Part shown: positions 21,151 through 31,750 of the stretch, piece by piece | Layout: each line of letters begins with the position of its first letter | Position numbering within the stretch: the first letter of the stretch is position 1 | From: Furcasterigmium furcatum | Taxonomy: Eukaryota; Ascomycota; Sordariomycetes; Glomerellales; Plectosphaerellaceae | Length of the DNA: 64,000 bases | Reading direction: 5' to 3' | NCBI GenBank assembly: GCA_001599815.1 | Contig: BCIA01000008.1 | Location: 1,054,001 to 1,118,000 of the forward strand | The notes under the pieces: model-generated | The model's database searches: none | What the model saw: the letters and a program-made list of their open reading frames with translations, nothing else | What the model was told of the DNA's origin: nothing | Made by a program: the position numbers and the translations under genes

Positions 21151-22826
21151 CTAATACCTGACCTCGAAATCATCCGGATTCTGCAGCAGCGCGGCATCGC
21201 TCGGCTCAAAGCCGTGCTTCCTCCCCAGCTGCTCGATCAGCTCCACGTGCTTCTCGCTCCGCGGCGAGGCCTTGAACTGGAACTCCGTCGGGTACGTCAG
21301 GATGCCGGGCTTGCCCTTGACGTCCGGCTCGATCTCCGCGCCGTCCTCGCCCACGGCCTTGCCGAGGTCGAACGTCGCCAGCGTCTGCGCCATGTTCAGG
21401 AACAGGCTCGAGTCCGCGAAGAACCGGCCCGGGCATATCCTGCGGCCGAAGCCGAAGGCCTCCGTCGTGGGGTCGGGCTCGCTGCGCGGCGCGAGGAAGC
21501 GGTCGGGGTCGAACCGCTCAGGGTCCGCGTACACCGAGGGGTCGTTCAGGAACCAGTACACCGCGGGCAGGATGAAGGCGTCCTTGGGGATGTGGTAGCC
21601 GTTGTACTCGAAGGCCTCCGTGGTGGTGTGCGGGAAGCTCATCGGCGCGATGGGCCACCACCTCGTGGCCTCCTTGACCAGCGCGTCGATGTACGGCAGG
21701 TTCTCGCGGTCCTCGAACGTGGGCAGGCGGCCGGTGCCGATGACGCGGTCGATCTCGGCCTGGGCCTTGCGCTGGACTTCGGGGAACTTGATCATCGCCA
21801 GCGTGAATGTGGTCAGGGTAATCACGCTGGTGTCAGCGGCGGCGCCGTACAGACTTGCCGCGGACCAGATGATGGACTGCTCGTCCTCGTCGCTCAGCTT
21901 GCCGCTCTCATTCTCTGCTTCAAGCTGCTGGAGAAGCTTCGATACGTATGATGGCCGATTTGTGTGGGCGGCGATCTGGCTCTGGACGAATTCGTAAGGG
22001 ATATAGGCCGACGCCTGGATCGACTTGCGCCACTTGCGGGCGGTCGTCTTGAACGAGGCACCGGGGAAGCCCTCGGGGAGATATTGGAGGGCGGGGATGA
22101 TGTCAACTGCCCAGGCCATGGGGCTGGCAGCGAGCGAGAACTCGGTCATCATCTTCTCGATCAAGTCCACCAGGGCGTCAGGCTTGTGAGGCTCGGTGGT
22201 ATAGCCGTAGGCCATCTGCAGCACGGTCGCAGCAGCAGTGCTTTTCTCTCTGGTCAGTTTCCAGCACATTGTTCTCGAGCCCGGGCATAAACTCACGTCT
22301 TGTAGTGTTCCAGCAAGTTTCCAGGCTCCCTCAGAGCCCGCACAAGCTGCCTGCCCACCTCGGCCTCCTGGGCGCCGCGGAACTGCGCAGCAGACACCTT
22401 GGTGCCCAGTTCCTGGTGCAGGAACTTGCGATAGCGGCGGAATCGCGGTGTGTAGGTCTGGCACAGGACGATGGAATCATAGCCGCACAGCGTATTCGCC
22501 ATGACCATCATGGGGCGGCCGGAGGTCTTGCTCGCGACCTGGTCGAGCAGATCATGGGCCATCTTCTTGTCGTGGACGATCACCATGGTCATGCCCATGA
22601 CCGTCACGGAGCTGATGGGCCCGTACAGGTCCTTGTGCTTGAGCCAATGGAGGTGCTCGGGGGTGCCATCGGGCGGGAAGTCCTTGATGTTTCCCAGCAG
22701 AGGGAGCGGCTTGGGGCCCGGGGGCAGCTTTCCCTGGGCGGGCTTGCTCGTCTGGCGGTACACGACGTAGCCCACCAGGGCGAGGACGCCCCAGAGCTGC
22801 CAGGATCCGACTGTGGCGGCGGCCAT
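21151..22826 (-). CDS. Cytochrome P450 monooxygenase
   Basis: Microsomal E-class P450, 539 aa. Exons 22826-22297 and 22240-21151; the 56-bp intron joins HYKT to TAAAT. The N-terminus has one membrane anchor (WQLWGVLALVGYVVY) and the proline hinge LPPGPKPLPLLGN. The I-helix reads YGAAADTSV, the K-helix has EATR (E-x-x-R), the PERF region is PERFDPDRF, and the haem loop is FGFGRRICPGR with the Cys ligand. It resembles the O-methylsterigmatocystin oxidoreductase-like fungal group, which covers many unrelated pathways, so the substrate cannot be named. It lies about 3 kb from the NRPS-like gene on the same strand and could be its tailoring enzyme. Confidence 0.93.
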
Positions 22827-24286
22827 GCTCGTTCGTATGTGAGTGATTGATTGACTGACTCGGAGGAAATTCAGAGCGGCAGAATAACCAGACCTCAAGG
22901 CGGGGGACCAGTATTAACTACATAATATGAGAGGACCGCCACCACACCGGTCTGCACGGTGGACCAGGATCAACACAACGGCAATAAGTGAGTTGTTAGT
23001 GGCGGGGAGATATGGGGAGACCGTTGAAGTTCATGGGCCGTGCCGGGCTTCCGCTTCCAGAACGAAAGACCCTGCGAGTCCTCGAAGCAGGGGAGCTGTT
23101 CGCACCAACGACATGAACGTGCACCAACGCTGTAGCATTTCGGTGTAAGTTATTGGCTTGGCTGCAGTATTTCTCGCTTTCTCTCTGTGTCTCCCCTCTT
23201 CACCTGCAGCGGCTCATGGGATGGGCCAATCTTAAGGACCACGGGCAGGGAACGCGGGCGCAGCGGAACAAGGCCTCCCCTCACTTAAGTCGTGGTTATC
23301 GAGGCCGACCACCCCTGCAGCACATGTCAACCGGGTTCCTTGGGACGCCTTCCCCGGCGCGCGCCACACCGGTCGGGAGGTGGGCGGCCCAGCGATGCCG
23401 TTGGTCGCGCCGGGATCGCTTATGCTTGTGGGCAGATTGCCGTCGCATTCGCCATAACGAGTCGTAACAGTTTTCCATATGCATGGTTCGAGCCGTTGGC
23501 ATTCCGCGCACAGGCTGATTGGAAAACGGGCCGCCAGATCTGTGTGCTACCGTCGCACAGGAAGAACTCGAGATCCTCACAGAGCGCCACGTTTCAGGGG
23601 GACGAGCTGCAGAGTCTCCTTGTCCCGTGTTTCTGTCTTGCTTGAGTCGGACGAAGCAGACGGAGATCCATTATGTGAGCAGGTATACGGGATCGTTCCA
23701 CATGGGACGCAAATGCTCCCATGGTCCCTCGGCCCTCGGTGAACATCCAACCACTCCCCTCCTTAGCAAGTCGCCCGCAAATCCGGGCCCGGAACATCAT
23801 GAGATGAACCATGCTGGCCCCTTACTCGCAAGGTGACCCGGTCAGCAATGCGTTGCAATGCGTTGCAATCCGGAAGCGGCCTTGGCCCGGCCACATGCAA
23901 CCCTCTCGCTGTAAAGCCCCAAGTCAGGATAGCTTCAGGCTATGCAATCCTCCTGTCGGGCCATTCATCAGGGCCGAGAGACCCCTGCAGTGTGCAGATT
24001 GCCCTCTCACACCAACCAACTCGTGCTAGAGAACGGGACGGCTTGCCGGTACCGACCTCCCACTGTCCTATTCCGTCCCGCCTCTGCATGTGTGTGTGGC
24101 TCCGCCCGACCTCGTCGGCCGGCCACCCTCATCGAGAGATTTTTACGTATCTATACGGCCGCCGGGGGAGAGAGTCAAATATCTAGTCCTGGTGTTTTCT
24201 GGTTTCTCTTTCGGCTCAGCGACGGCACCCTCTTTGCGTGAAAGCTTGCAAGTGCTGGGTGAGGCCATCACCACAAATCGCCCATC
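22827..24286. other. Intergenic, divergent promoter region of P450 and receptor
   Basis: About 1.5 kb between the divergent P450 and rhodopsin-like genes. It should hold both promoters. One short direct repeat is present (see 23843). I find no coding support in the short ORFs and no tRNA, although GGTTCGAGCC at 23484 mimics a B box. Confidence 0.55.
23843..23868. repeat. Short tandem repeat, unit CAATGCGTTG
   Basis: Two full copies of a 10-bp unit CAATGCGTTG and a partial third lie head to tail in the P450/receptor intergenic region. Short and possibly accidental. Confidence 0.7.
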
Positions 24287-25718
24287 ATGGCCAACATGCC
24301 GACTGAGGAGGACATCGCGTGGATGATGGCGAACATCGACGACTCGCTTGTTGCCGACATTATCGCCTGCTGCGCCGTCTGTGCCACCGCCTCCGTCATC
24401 ATCTTGTACCTGCGCATCTGGTCCCGGTTCAAGGTCGGTCTTGGACCGATCTTCAGCGACTGGCTGGTCGTTGGCTCAGTGGTAATGCTCTTCTTTTGCA
24501 GCCACGACTTTTCAAGGGGGTGAATCATGCTAACGACAGCTGGCAGGTATTCTACGTAGCATTCTGCGCGGTATTCGCCCTGTCGACTCGGTATGGCGCC
24601 GGGAGACACATCATCCTCATCACGGACCGGGAAGACATGCGCATGCTGGCTGTTGTACGTCCATTGTTGCTTTTTGGAGGTCTAACAACTCTCGAGGTCT
24701 AGCAATTACAGCACTAACATGCTTCTTTCCGCCGCAGCTTAACATCTGCAACCCCATCCTCTACGGCGTCGCGACGGCCTTCGTCAAATGGAGCATCCTC
24801 GCCCTGTACATCGCCATCTTCCCCCAGAGGAAGTTCCATTACTGGGTGCACTTCGTCAGCGCCGTCAACCTGCTCAACGCGGTCGGCATCGTCCTGGTCA
24901 GCTGCCTGCAGTGCCGCCCTCTCGAGGCGCTGTGGAATCCGGACGTGCGCGGTATCTGCATCAACTTCAGCTACTTCAGCGTCTTCAACAGCAGCTTCAA
25001 CTTTGTCCTGGACATGGCCATCCTGCTGTCGCCTCTTCCCCTCGTTGCCAAGCTCAACTCTTCGCGGCGCAAGAAGATCTTGCTGTCCATCAACTTTGCC
25101 CTGGGTGGAAGGTGAGTGGTTTCTCCGCTGCCATCCCGGACGGATTCCCAGTGTACGGCTTTGCTAACAAGAGACAACTGCAGCGCCTGCATTGTTGCTC
25201 TGATCAGGGTTCCCTACGCCAGACGTGTCGGTGGCACGGTGAATCCCAGCTGTAAGGCTCCCCCTTTTGGCCTCGGACTCGACTCGCCCGAACATCGTAC
25301 TAACTTTACATCAATAGGGGACATGATCCCAGGCGGCCTCCTCTGCGTCGTCGAAGTCGCAGTCGCCCTGCTGACCTCCTCCCTGCCCGTCTACCGCCCC
25401 CTATTCAAGTTCTTCGGCATCGCCGGCTCGACCGCCGCCAGCTCCCAGCCCAAGTACAAGAGCAACTCGCGCAACACCACCGACTTCCTGGGCAGCCAGG
25501 TCAGCACCCGCATCACGGGCGGCGGGAACCGCTCGTCCCGCCGGGGGGGCATCGGCATCACGGACGACATCACGCTCGTGACACACACGCGGGTCGACGG
25601 CGAGTGGGTGCGCGTGTCGGACGACGACGACGCCGCCGGCCTCGTGCCGCCGAAGAACCCCTCGGCGTACGCGACGACGGTCAGCAGCGCCCACAGCGAC
25701 AGGGACAGGGCGCAGTGA
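24287..25718 (+). CDS. Pth11-type fungal rhodopsin-like membrane receptor
   Basis: Seven-helix integral membrane protein of the fungal rhodopsin-like/Pth11-related class, without an N-terminal CFEM domain. Five exons (24287-24481, 24547-24654, 24738-25111, 25184-25251, 25318-25718) encode 381 aa. Helices begin with IIACCAVCATASVIILYLRIWSR. Family marks include DWLVVG, KWSILALYIAIFP, the C-QCRPLEALW-type loop with its Cys pair (SCLQCRPLEALWNP...GICIN), FNFVLDMAILLSPLPLV and RVPYARR. A Ser/Thr- and Arg-rich cytoplasmic tail of about 110 residues follows (GGGNRSSRRGG). Such proteins sense surface or host cues in plant pathogens, but most members are uncharacterised. The short second exon is needed to keep helix 2. 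Confidence 0.88.
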
Positions 25719-25954
25719 GTGTAATGTGTATATGGGTGGATGTCTCGACTATCAGGTACCTGGCTCCGTGTATGGATACGATAAAAAGGCGTGATTGATC
25801 GGTTAAAAGGAGGGAATATGGACTGGAATTGGTCTGGTCTCACGGTAGCCGGCGCAGCAATCGTGACGGGGTCGGCTTGTATCGTTCGTACTCATGTTCG
25901 AAAAAGTTACTATAGACAAAACATTGACAAAGATGTACTACATCGCGCTCGCTT

Positions 25955-28900
25955 TCAGACGCCTCGCCTCCTCATGGCCGCCTTGAAGATCTTGGCAAAG
26001 TCAGCCATGTGCTCCCTGTTGAGCATCTTGGCGTGGATCCCCGGGCAGTCGTGGAACTCGACCTCCGTCTGCGAGAAGTCGACCCAGCGGCCGAGCTTGT
26101 TCTCCCTCCAGTCCTGGCGATCTCGTGCGGCGTATGTCGGGGGGTCTGCCACGAAGACGTCCAGGCACTTGACCTTCCCGACAGGCTCGTAGGTCTCCAC
26201 GTTGACGCGGAAATTCTCAGCAATGTCGGAGATTAGCCCCAGGCGCTGCTTGTCGATAGCCAGGGCGGCGGCCCGCTCAGCATCCCCGATCTCGAGGATG
26301 TGGGAGAGCGCCCCGTCGCGGTCGAGCGTGTGCAGGTGAGGCGTGATCTCCCTCATGGTCGTCTCGTCGATGAGCTCGAGGAAGAACGCAATGTGCAGAA
26401 GCACGTCGATCCAGTCCAGGCCTCGGACGTAGTGGGCGAGATGCGGCGGGTAGTCGATGCTGGCGAGGAACCGCACATCCTGCCCCTCTGCCTCCAATGC
26501 CTTGCCGACCTCGAAGGCCAGCGACGACCCGAGGGAGTACCCCGCGATCGCGTAGGGTCCCTCGGGCTGTATCTCGCGGATGTGCGATACGTACGTCTCT
26601 ACGGTCTCCTCGATGGAGCTGAAGAATCGCTCGTTGGGATTGTAGCCCCGACTTCGCAGCGCGTAAACGGGCCGGGCCGAGAAGTGCGAGGCCAGGGCGA
26701 TGAACACGAGGATATCCCCGCTCCCAGGATGGATGCAGAACAAGGGGGTGCCAGATCCATGTGGCTGCAGTGGCACAATTGGCGTGTAGACGGTGGGCTG
26801 GGACAGGAGCCTGTCAATAGCCGAGGCGATGGCCACAACGGTCGGCCTGTCAGGGGTGTCAGTCAGGGGTCAGTCAGGGGTAAGCCATCCAGCAGCTTGA
26901 CAGCTTGGCAGCGTGACAGCACGGACAGACAGGACGGTCTCAACGTCAAGAAAAGGCAGCACTCACTCTGTCATCATGACCGACATGGGGATATCGATGG
27001 CCGCTCCCATGGCCTTCTCGATCATCGTCTTCAGCCGTATGAGATGGAACGAGTCCACCCCCAGGTCGAAGATGGACGCCTCTGTGTCAATCTCGCCAAC
27101 GGGCATCTGCAGCAGCTCCGCCAGTGTGCCCTGCACGATCCTTTCGGTTGTCGTCTCGGCGCCACGCCACCTGCGCCTCCTGAACTCCCCGAGGATTCGC
27201 TGGTTCGCTCGCTCGAAATACTCAAGCTCGCCCTGTTCGAGTGCGGTGCGGATCTTCGAGCGCGAGATCTTCCCGAGCGATGACTTTTCCAGCCTTGACA
27301 GAGGCAGCGGTATCAGGTGCACCGGTTTCCTGCCCGTCACGAGAGAGACGACCTTGTTAATCGCGCCCGCCGTCTCGGACCGCGCGTGATGATCCTCGGG
27401 CGCGAAGGCCGGCGAGTACACGATGGCGATGCTCTCGGTCGGCGACCCGGGAGCGCGGGTTGGGAACGCCACCGTGAACGACGGCACGACACCGGCGATT
27501 CCCTCCTCTTCGATGGCGACCTCCAGCTCCGTGGCGCTCCACTTGACGCCGTTGACGATGATGGTGTCTTTGGTTCGGCCCGACAGGTGCAGGCTGCCAG
27601 CATCGTCGATCCACGCCAGGTCCCCCGTCCTGAACCACCCATCAGAGGTAAAGGAATCGATCGTCGCTTTCTCGTCGTTGTAGTACCCGTCGAACACCAC
27701 GGGGCCTGAGACCTGAAGCTCTCCCGACTCGCCTTGGGCAGCTTGCTCCCCGGACCTGCGGATGCTCATAACACGCATCTCCATGCCAGGGATGCAGGAG
27801 CCCAGGCTCGCAAAGTCAACATGTCGCTCCAGGTCGTATGACGGGCAGGACCGGGAGTAAATGGATCCCGCGCACGTCTCGGTCATCCCGAATCCTGGGC
27901 GAATCATCTCGCCCATGCTGCCAAGCCGACGAAGTTCACGTGTCAGCTCGAAGCAAGTGGCAGTCGGGTTCGATTCGCCGCCGGAAATCAAAGCCTTGAA
28001 GCTCGAGAGGTCGGCTCTGAAGCTCGGGTTTGCACCCAGGCTATCGCGAACCATCGTCAGGAAGAAGTTGGGTGCAAAGGTGTACCCAACTCTGTGGGTG
28101 TCTAGGAGGCGGACGAATTCGAGGGGATCCCGGAGCAAAGTCGTCGCAGGAACGTGGACCTGGGTTGCGCCCAGACTCACTAAGAGTAAATGGAACGGTC
28201 AGTCAAACGATATCCATATATCACAGCAAGTCGCGACACGTCTGGGGGCTGCCATACTTGCGTGGAGGTGAACTTCCGTCAGGCTCGCCACATGATCGAG
28301 GCCGACCCAGTTGAGGAAGACATCGCGTGAGGTGGTACCGTGGTGCGCACTCTTCCCCCGGACGGCATGGAGAATTTGACCGTGCCGCAGGGGGACAGCC
28401 TTGACGTTTCCGGTACTCCCCGACGTTAACATGAGCGCAGCCACATCATCCAAGCGTTTTTGCTGCTGTGGCGCACGGTTGACCACGACATCACCGGCCT
28501 GCGAAGCCAGGAGAGTCTCGACATGACTAAGGTTAAGTTGCTCCAGCCCGAGGAACTCAGGGGCAAGTCTCTTGGTGGTGAGTATCACCGGCCCCTTGAG
28601 CAGATTGTGAAGGTGAAGGAGGTGCTTCTTGCGCTGAGCCGTGTCGTTGACCAGGGGGAGGGATACAGTCGGTAAGTACCCAGCTATAGTGGCGGCCCAG
28701 AACCACACCACGTTGTCTCTCTGAGTGTCAAAGTGTAACAGCAGGATCTGTTCAGGTGACGGGGGACTCATGCGGTGGCTGATTAACCGGGCCTTGTCGC
28801 TCGCTTCTGCAAGGAGCTCGCGGTAGGAGAGGGTAGCTGGCTTGAGTTCCCCATCCTCTTCCGAGTAGAAGACGAGCCCTCCGTTGGTGTTAGAGGCTCG

Positions 28901-29044
28901 GACCAGGAGCTGGGACAGATTCCCAACGGCCTCGAGAGGATCAAGGGGTGTTATTTGGAGTGTCTTCGCACGAGGCGCCGGAGCAGCATGATCCAAGTAG
29001 TACTCAGGGGAAGGCGGGACACTGTCCTGCACGAAGGGTGCCAT
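25955..29044 (-). CDS. NRPS-like A-T-TE enzyme (quinone/furanone synthetase type)
   Basis: Single-module, condensation-less enzyme of 963 aa. Exons 29044-28258, 28179-26967 and 26846-25955; joins give LTEVHLHA-MSLGA and MMTE-PTVV. Order is adenylation (about 30-580; LTSGSTGNVKAVP near 206, NWVGLDHVA, GFGMTETC, DGWFRTGDL), thiolation (FDLGVDSFHLIRLK, carrier Ser about 639) and thioesterase (GYSLGSS, nucleophile Ser about 771). Size, domain order and the NWVxxDHVA block match microperfuranone, atromentin and terrequinone-type synthetases, which activate aromatic alpha-keto acids and dimerise them. No reductase domain is present, which sets it apart from carboxylate reductases. The product cannot be told; the P450 nearby may tailor it. 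Start MAPFVQ was chosen because the open frame upstream looks like leader. Confidence 0.92.
26847..26966 (-). other. Second intron of the NRPS-like gene, with repeated branch-site-like units
   Basis: This 120-bp intron is longer than most introns here. Its 3' part on the minus strand repeats the unit CCCCTGACTGA, so four or more CTGAC branch-point-like motifs sit within about 40 nt of the CAG acceptor. Confidence 0.75.
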
Positions 29045-30011
29045 TATGCCGGGCAACAATAAGCGAAAGCAGGGCCGATCTCTGAGGGGAAATACCTCTC
29101 CGCCGGTTCCCAGGAGGCCGTGTCTGCTCTTAAATAATCTGCCCCGGGGTCTGAATCCTTCCAAATGCCTCACTCCAGCAGCAGTGCCCGACGACGAACT
29201 GAGACCGACTCTGCGCTGCCGACCGTGATTGCACGCACTGCACGGGATGAAAGGAACTTTGGCGGGTGCTGCCGAGGCAAGGGACACAGGTCGGTGGCTT
29301 ATACAGGGGCAGACGCACCCATCTCTACGGCATATAGCCCGGTTGTCTCATTGGCCAGAGGCGCATGGAAGTAGTATACAGACGGCGATACCAAGCGAGG
29401 AGCGGCATCAGGCGCAGGCGGCGCAGGCGCGGGACCCTTCGAGCCCATAGCATCTGTGCCGCAAACCAAACAGTCCAGGGTTCGGTGGCAATATCACAAG
29501 CAGTGATACGCAAACATATGCACATATTGCTTGCCAAGTCACCCGGGCTCGACAGAATGGATGGTCCCCCTGCATCCACCCCCAGTCGCTCGGAGCAAAC
29601 GCATCGATCGCCGAACCTGGCACCCTCCGACCAGACGATAAGCGGGCAGGGGACGGCGCAAGGGATCGATCGTATTGACCAGAGACAATGCATGGCAGCT
29701 CTCATAGTAGGTACGCGTATTGGGGCGTCGTGGTCTGCACCTGGGTATGGGAGCCCGGTGGCTGCAAGCCAAGCAACTGAAGTGACCCTCCTCGCGTGCT
29801 GGCAAGGTGGTAACGTCGATTGAAAGAACCATTGACCCTGCATATGCTTCTAAGGCACCGGTGAGATGAAGAGACACTTGGACATCCATGGATACTGCAT
29901 ATCAAGTCGCATTTACCGGTGCCCTATCATGGCTAAGTGCTGTCTCTGCAAGGCTGCAACTGAGAGTGTTCTCTCTTCGCGCGTGTGTGTACCTGTGCCA
30001 TTCTTCTCTCA
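29045..30011. other. Intergenic, upstream of NRPS-like gene
   Basis: About 970 bp holding the NRPS-like promoter. The open frame extending the NRPS-like gene to 29287 is not conserved-looking. No other gene is supported. Confidence 0.55.
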
Positions 30012-30732
30012 TCACAAGTCTCGGTCCAAGTCTTCCCATGGCCATTTGCCTTCCTCGACGAACTGTTCAAGGAATCGAATTTCGGAGAGCTTCCTTTTCA
30101 GCTTGTAGACGCGTTTCCTCAGGGCGGTTCCATGAGGCCCGTGCCCTGAAGAGCGGTTCCCTTCGGACTGTGGTAGGCTATGGTTGCAGCTGCATTGGGA
30201 CCACTCTGGCAAACTGACCCTGTTTAACTCGTCCATTATTTCTTGATTCCGGGGGTAGGGGTTGCCATCGATGACCTGCAGGATGTTCGCGGCGTAGGCA
30301 GCCAGGTATTTGTCTCCCGCGGGGCAGGGCTGGTTGAATCTGAAATCGAGCAGAAAATAATGAACTTGGCTAACCAGGTTCGCGCGCAGAGCGCCGCGGG
30401 CGTGCTCCAGTGCGGCTGCAGACCAGAATGATGATCAGTACTGAAACAAGAAACATAGAGTCTCACGACAAGCTCGATGGGCACCTACCCGCGATCTTCA
30501 AGTGGTCGGCTGTCAAGGGACCATCCGCATATGTTGCCATAGGGGTTTCCGCCGGGGCATTGAGAATCATTCGCCTGAACATGGGGTTGAAAATGTCCGG
30601 GAGGTGCAGGCGCTTCGAGTCAATAAGGACTTGGAAGCCCTTCTCCAGCGAAAGGTTGGCTTCGTGGGAGGCGTTGCGGAGGGCTATCTCGGATATCTCG
30701 GCCTGCACGAGTTCCTAGTCGTCGTTGGCCAT
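30012..30732 (-). pseudogene. Small gene of unknown function, interrupted by TAG at codon 6
   Basis: Reading from the ATG at 30732 gives MANDD, then TAG at 30717-30715, then an intact frame beginning ELVQAEISEIALRNASHEANLS. A good intron (30416-30488; GTAGGT donor, CTGCAG acceptor) joins LKIA to AALEHARGALR, and the frame ends at 30012; 648 nt or 216 codons including the internal stop. A second optional in-frame intron (30168-30218, GTCAGT...CACAG) could remove 17 residues. The C-terminal end is basic then acidic (RKRVYKLKRKLSEIRFLEQFVEEGKW). I do not recognise the family. The clean frame apart from one stop suggests recent inactivation, an assembly error, or an unrecognised upstream exon that splices into TAG|GAACTC, since TAG is also a possible acceptor. 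Confidence 0.6.
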
Positions 30733-30860
30733 GGTGCTCAAAGTGTGTTGTGCGGAGTTTGTGGGTAATTGTTGGGAGTGGACAAAAGTAGAAGCAATCG
30801 GTTGAAGAATACGGATGGTGAATGATGCTCCAGGTTGGCCAGATCCAGTGTGAACGATGG

Positions 30861-30890
30861 GAGAGAAGAGAAGAGAAGAGAAGAGAAGAG
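30861..30890. repeat. GAGAA pentanucleotide microsatellite
   Basis: About five to six tandem AGAAG/GAGAA units. On the minus strand it is a CT-rich tract 130-160 bp before the ATG of the interrupted gene, the usual position of pyrimidine-rich promoter or leader tracts in filamentous fungi. Confidence 0.9.
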
Positions 30891-30948
30891 GTTCTTCGAG
30901 GGAGCCGAAACTGAGGCGAGGTGGACAATGGGCAGACGGCAAGTACTA

Positions 30949-30962
30949 GGTACCTTAAGGTA
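30949..30962. repeat. Perfect 14-bp palindrome GTACCTTAAGGTAC
   Basis: Self-complementary sequence, extended by a flanking CAAGTAC that also pairs with GTACTTG. Similar TACCTAGGTA-type palindromes recur elsewhere in the window (59852-59863). Could be a protein-binding site or a remnant of small repeats common in these genomes. Confidence 0.6.
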
Positions 30963-31750
30963 CTTGCTGCCTTACTCAACATCAGTCAAGAGCATTCGAG
31001 AAGAGCTATGATGCATCCTGCTACCTATGAAAAGCGGGCAGTTCCCAGCAATGACTACCCGGTTTAAGGGGAAGAGCTCTGCAGTTGCTCCTGCTAAACT
31101 AAAGATGCCTACTTTCTCCTTCCAACCAGGTCTCCTTTCTTACTTCCCGGTCTGTCAGGACGCATGTCTCTCTCCATCCACGCTGCCAATGAACTCCAAT
31201 GGATGCTCCGGCCGGTCTTATTCTTCCAATTCGGGCACTCGCGACTCTGCGCTGTCAGCATCAATTTGACTCTTGGTTCCATTCCAGTTATCTTCCATTG
31301 TTCCTCTCCGGGCCCGGAAACTGCCCGTGATACTTACATGTCCGGCCACATGGCAATGACCCCGTGCAGGTTGAACGTGTCGACTGCCCTGATCATTGTC
31401 CAACATCGTCATCGCAGAGGGATTCGGATGTCGGTTTCCAGGTGACCGGGCCGGCAAAAACACTGGATTCCAAAGTACTAGACTGCGCCCCTCTGCCCTG
31501 GTTTCGGGCCGTCCTTGACGACCCGACGGGCCTTGCCCCCGATACTAATACCAAGACTCGGATGGAGTCAGTCCCAAGTCCTCAAGGCTCGGCACCACCA
31601 ACGATCCGTTATCGCCGGCTGTGCCGCACTCATCCACGTAAGTGGAGGACTGCGGATTTGATAAGTAACTATGTAGACTGCTCGGGCACCACCTCTTCGT
31701 GGATTGGAGACCCCGTATCTTCGACCAACACCCCATACCAGCCATCCGAG

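Larger units (their letters stand above)
30733..31750. other. Intergenic, divergent promoter region
   Basis: About 1 kb between the interrupted gene and the S33 peptidase, so both promoters lie here. It holds a GAGAA microsatellite and a palindrome around GTACCTTAAGGTAC. Plus-strand frames open upstream of 31751 have no plausible protein content. Confidence 0.55.

Noticed and set aside
23478..23492. tRNA B-box-like GGTTCGAGCC
   Set aside because: No matching A box or cloverleaf arms at the right distance.
31364..31750. N-terminal extension of the S33 peptidase
   Set aside because: The extension would bury the signal peptide and has no conserved features.
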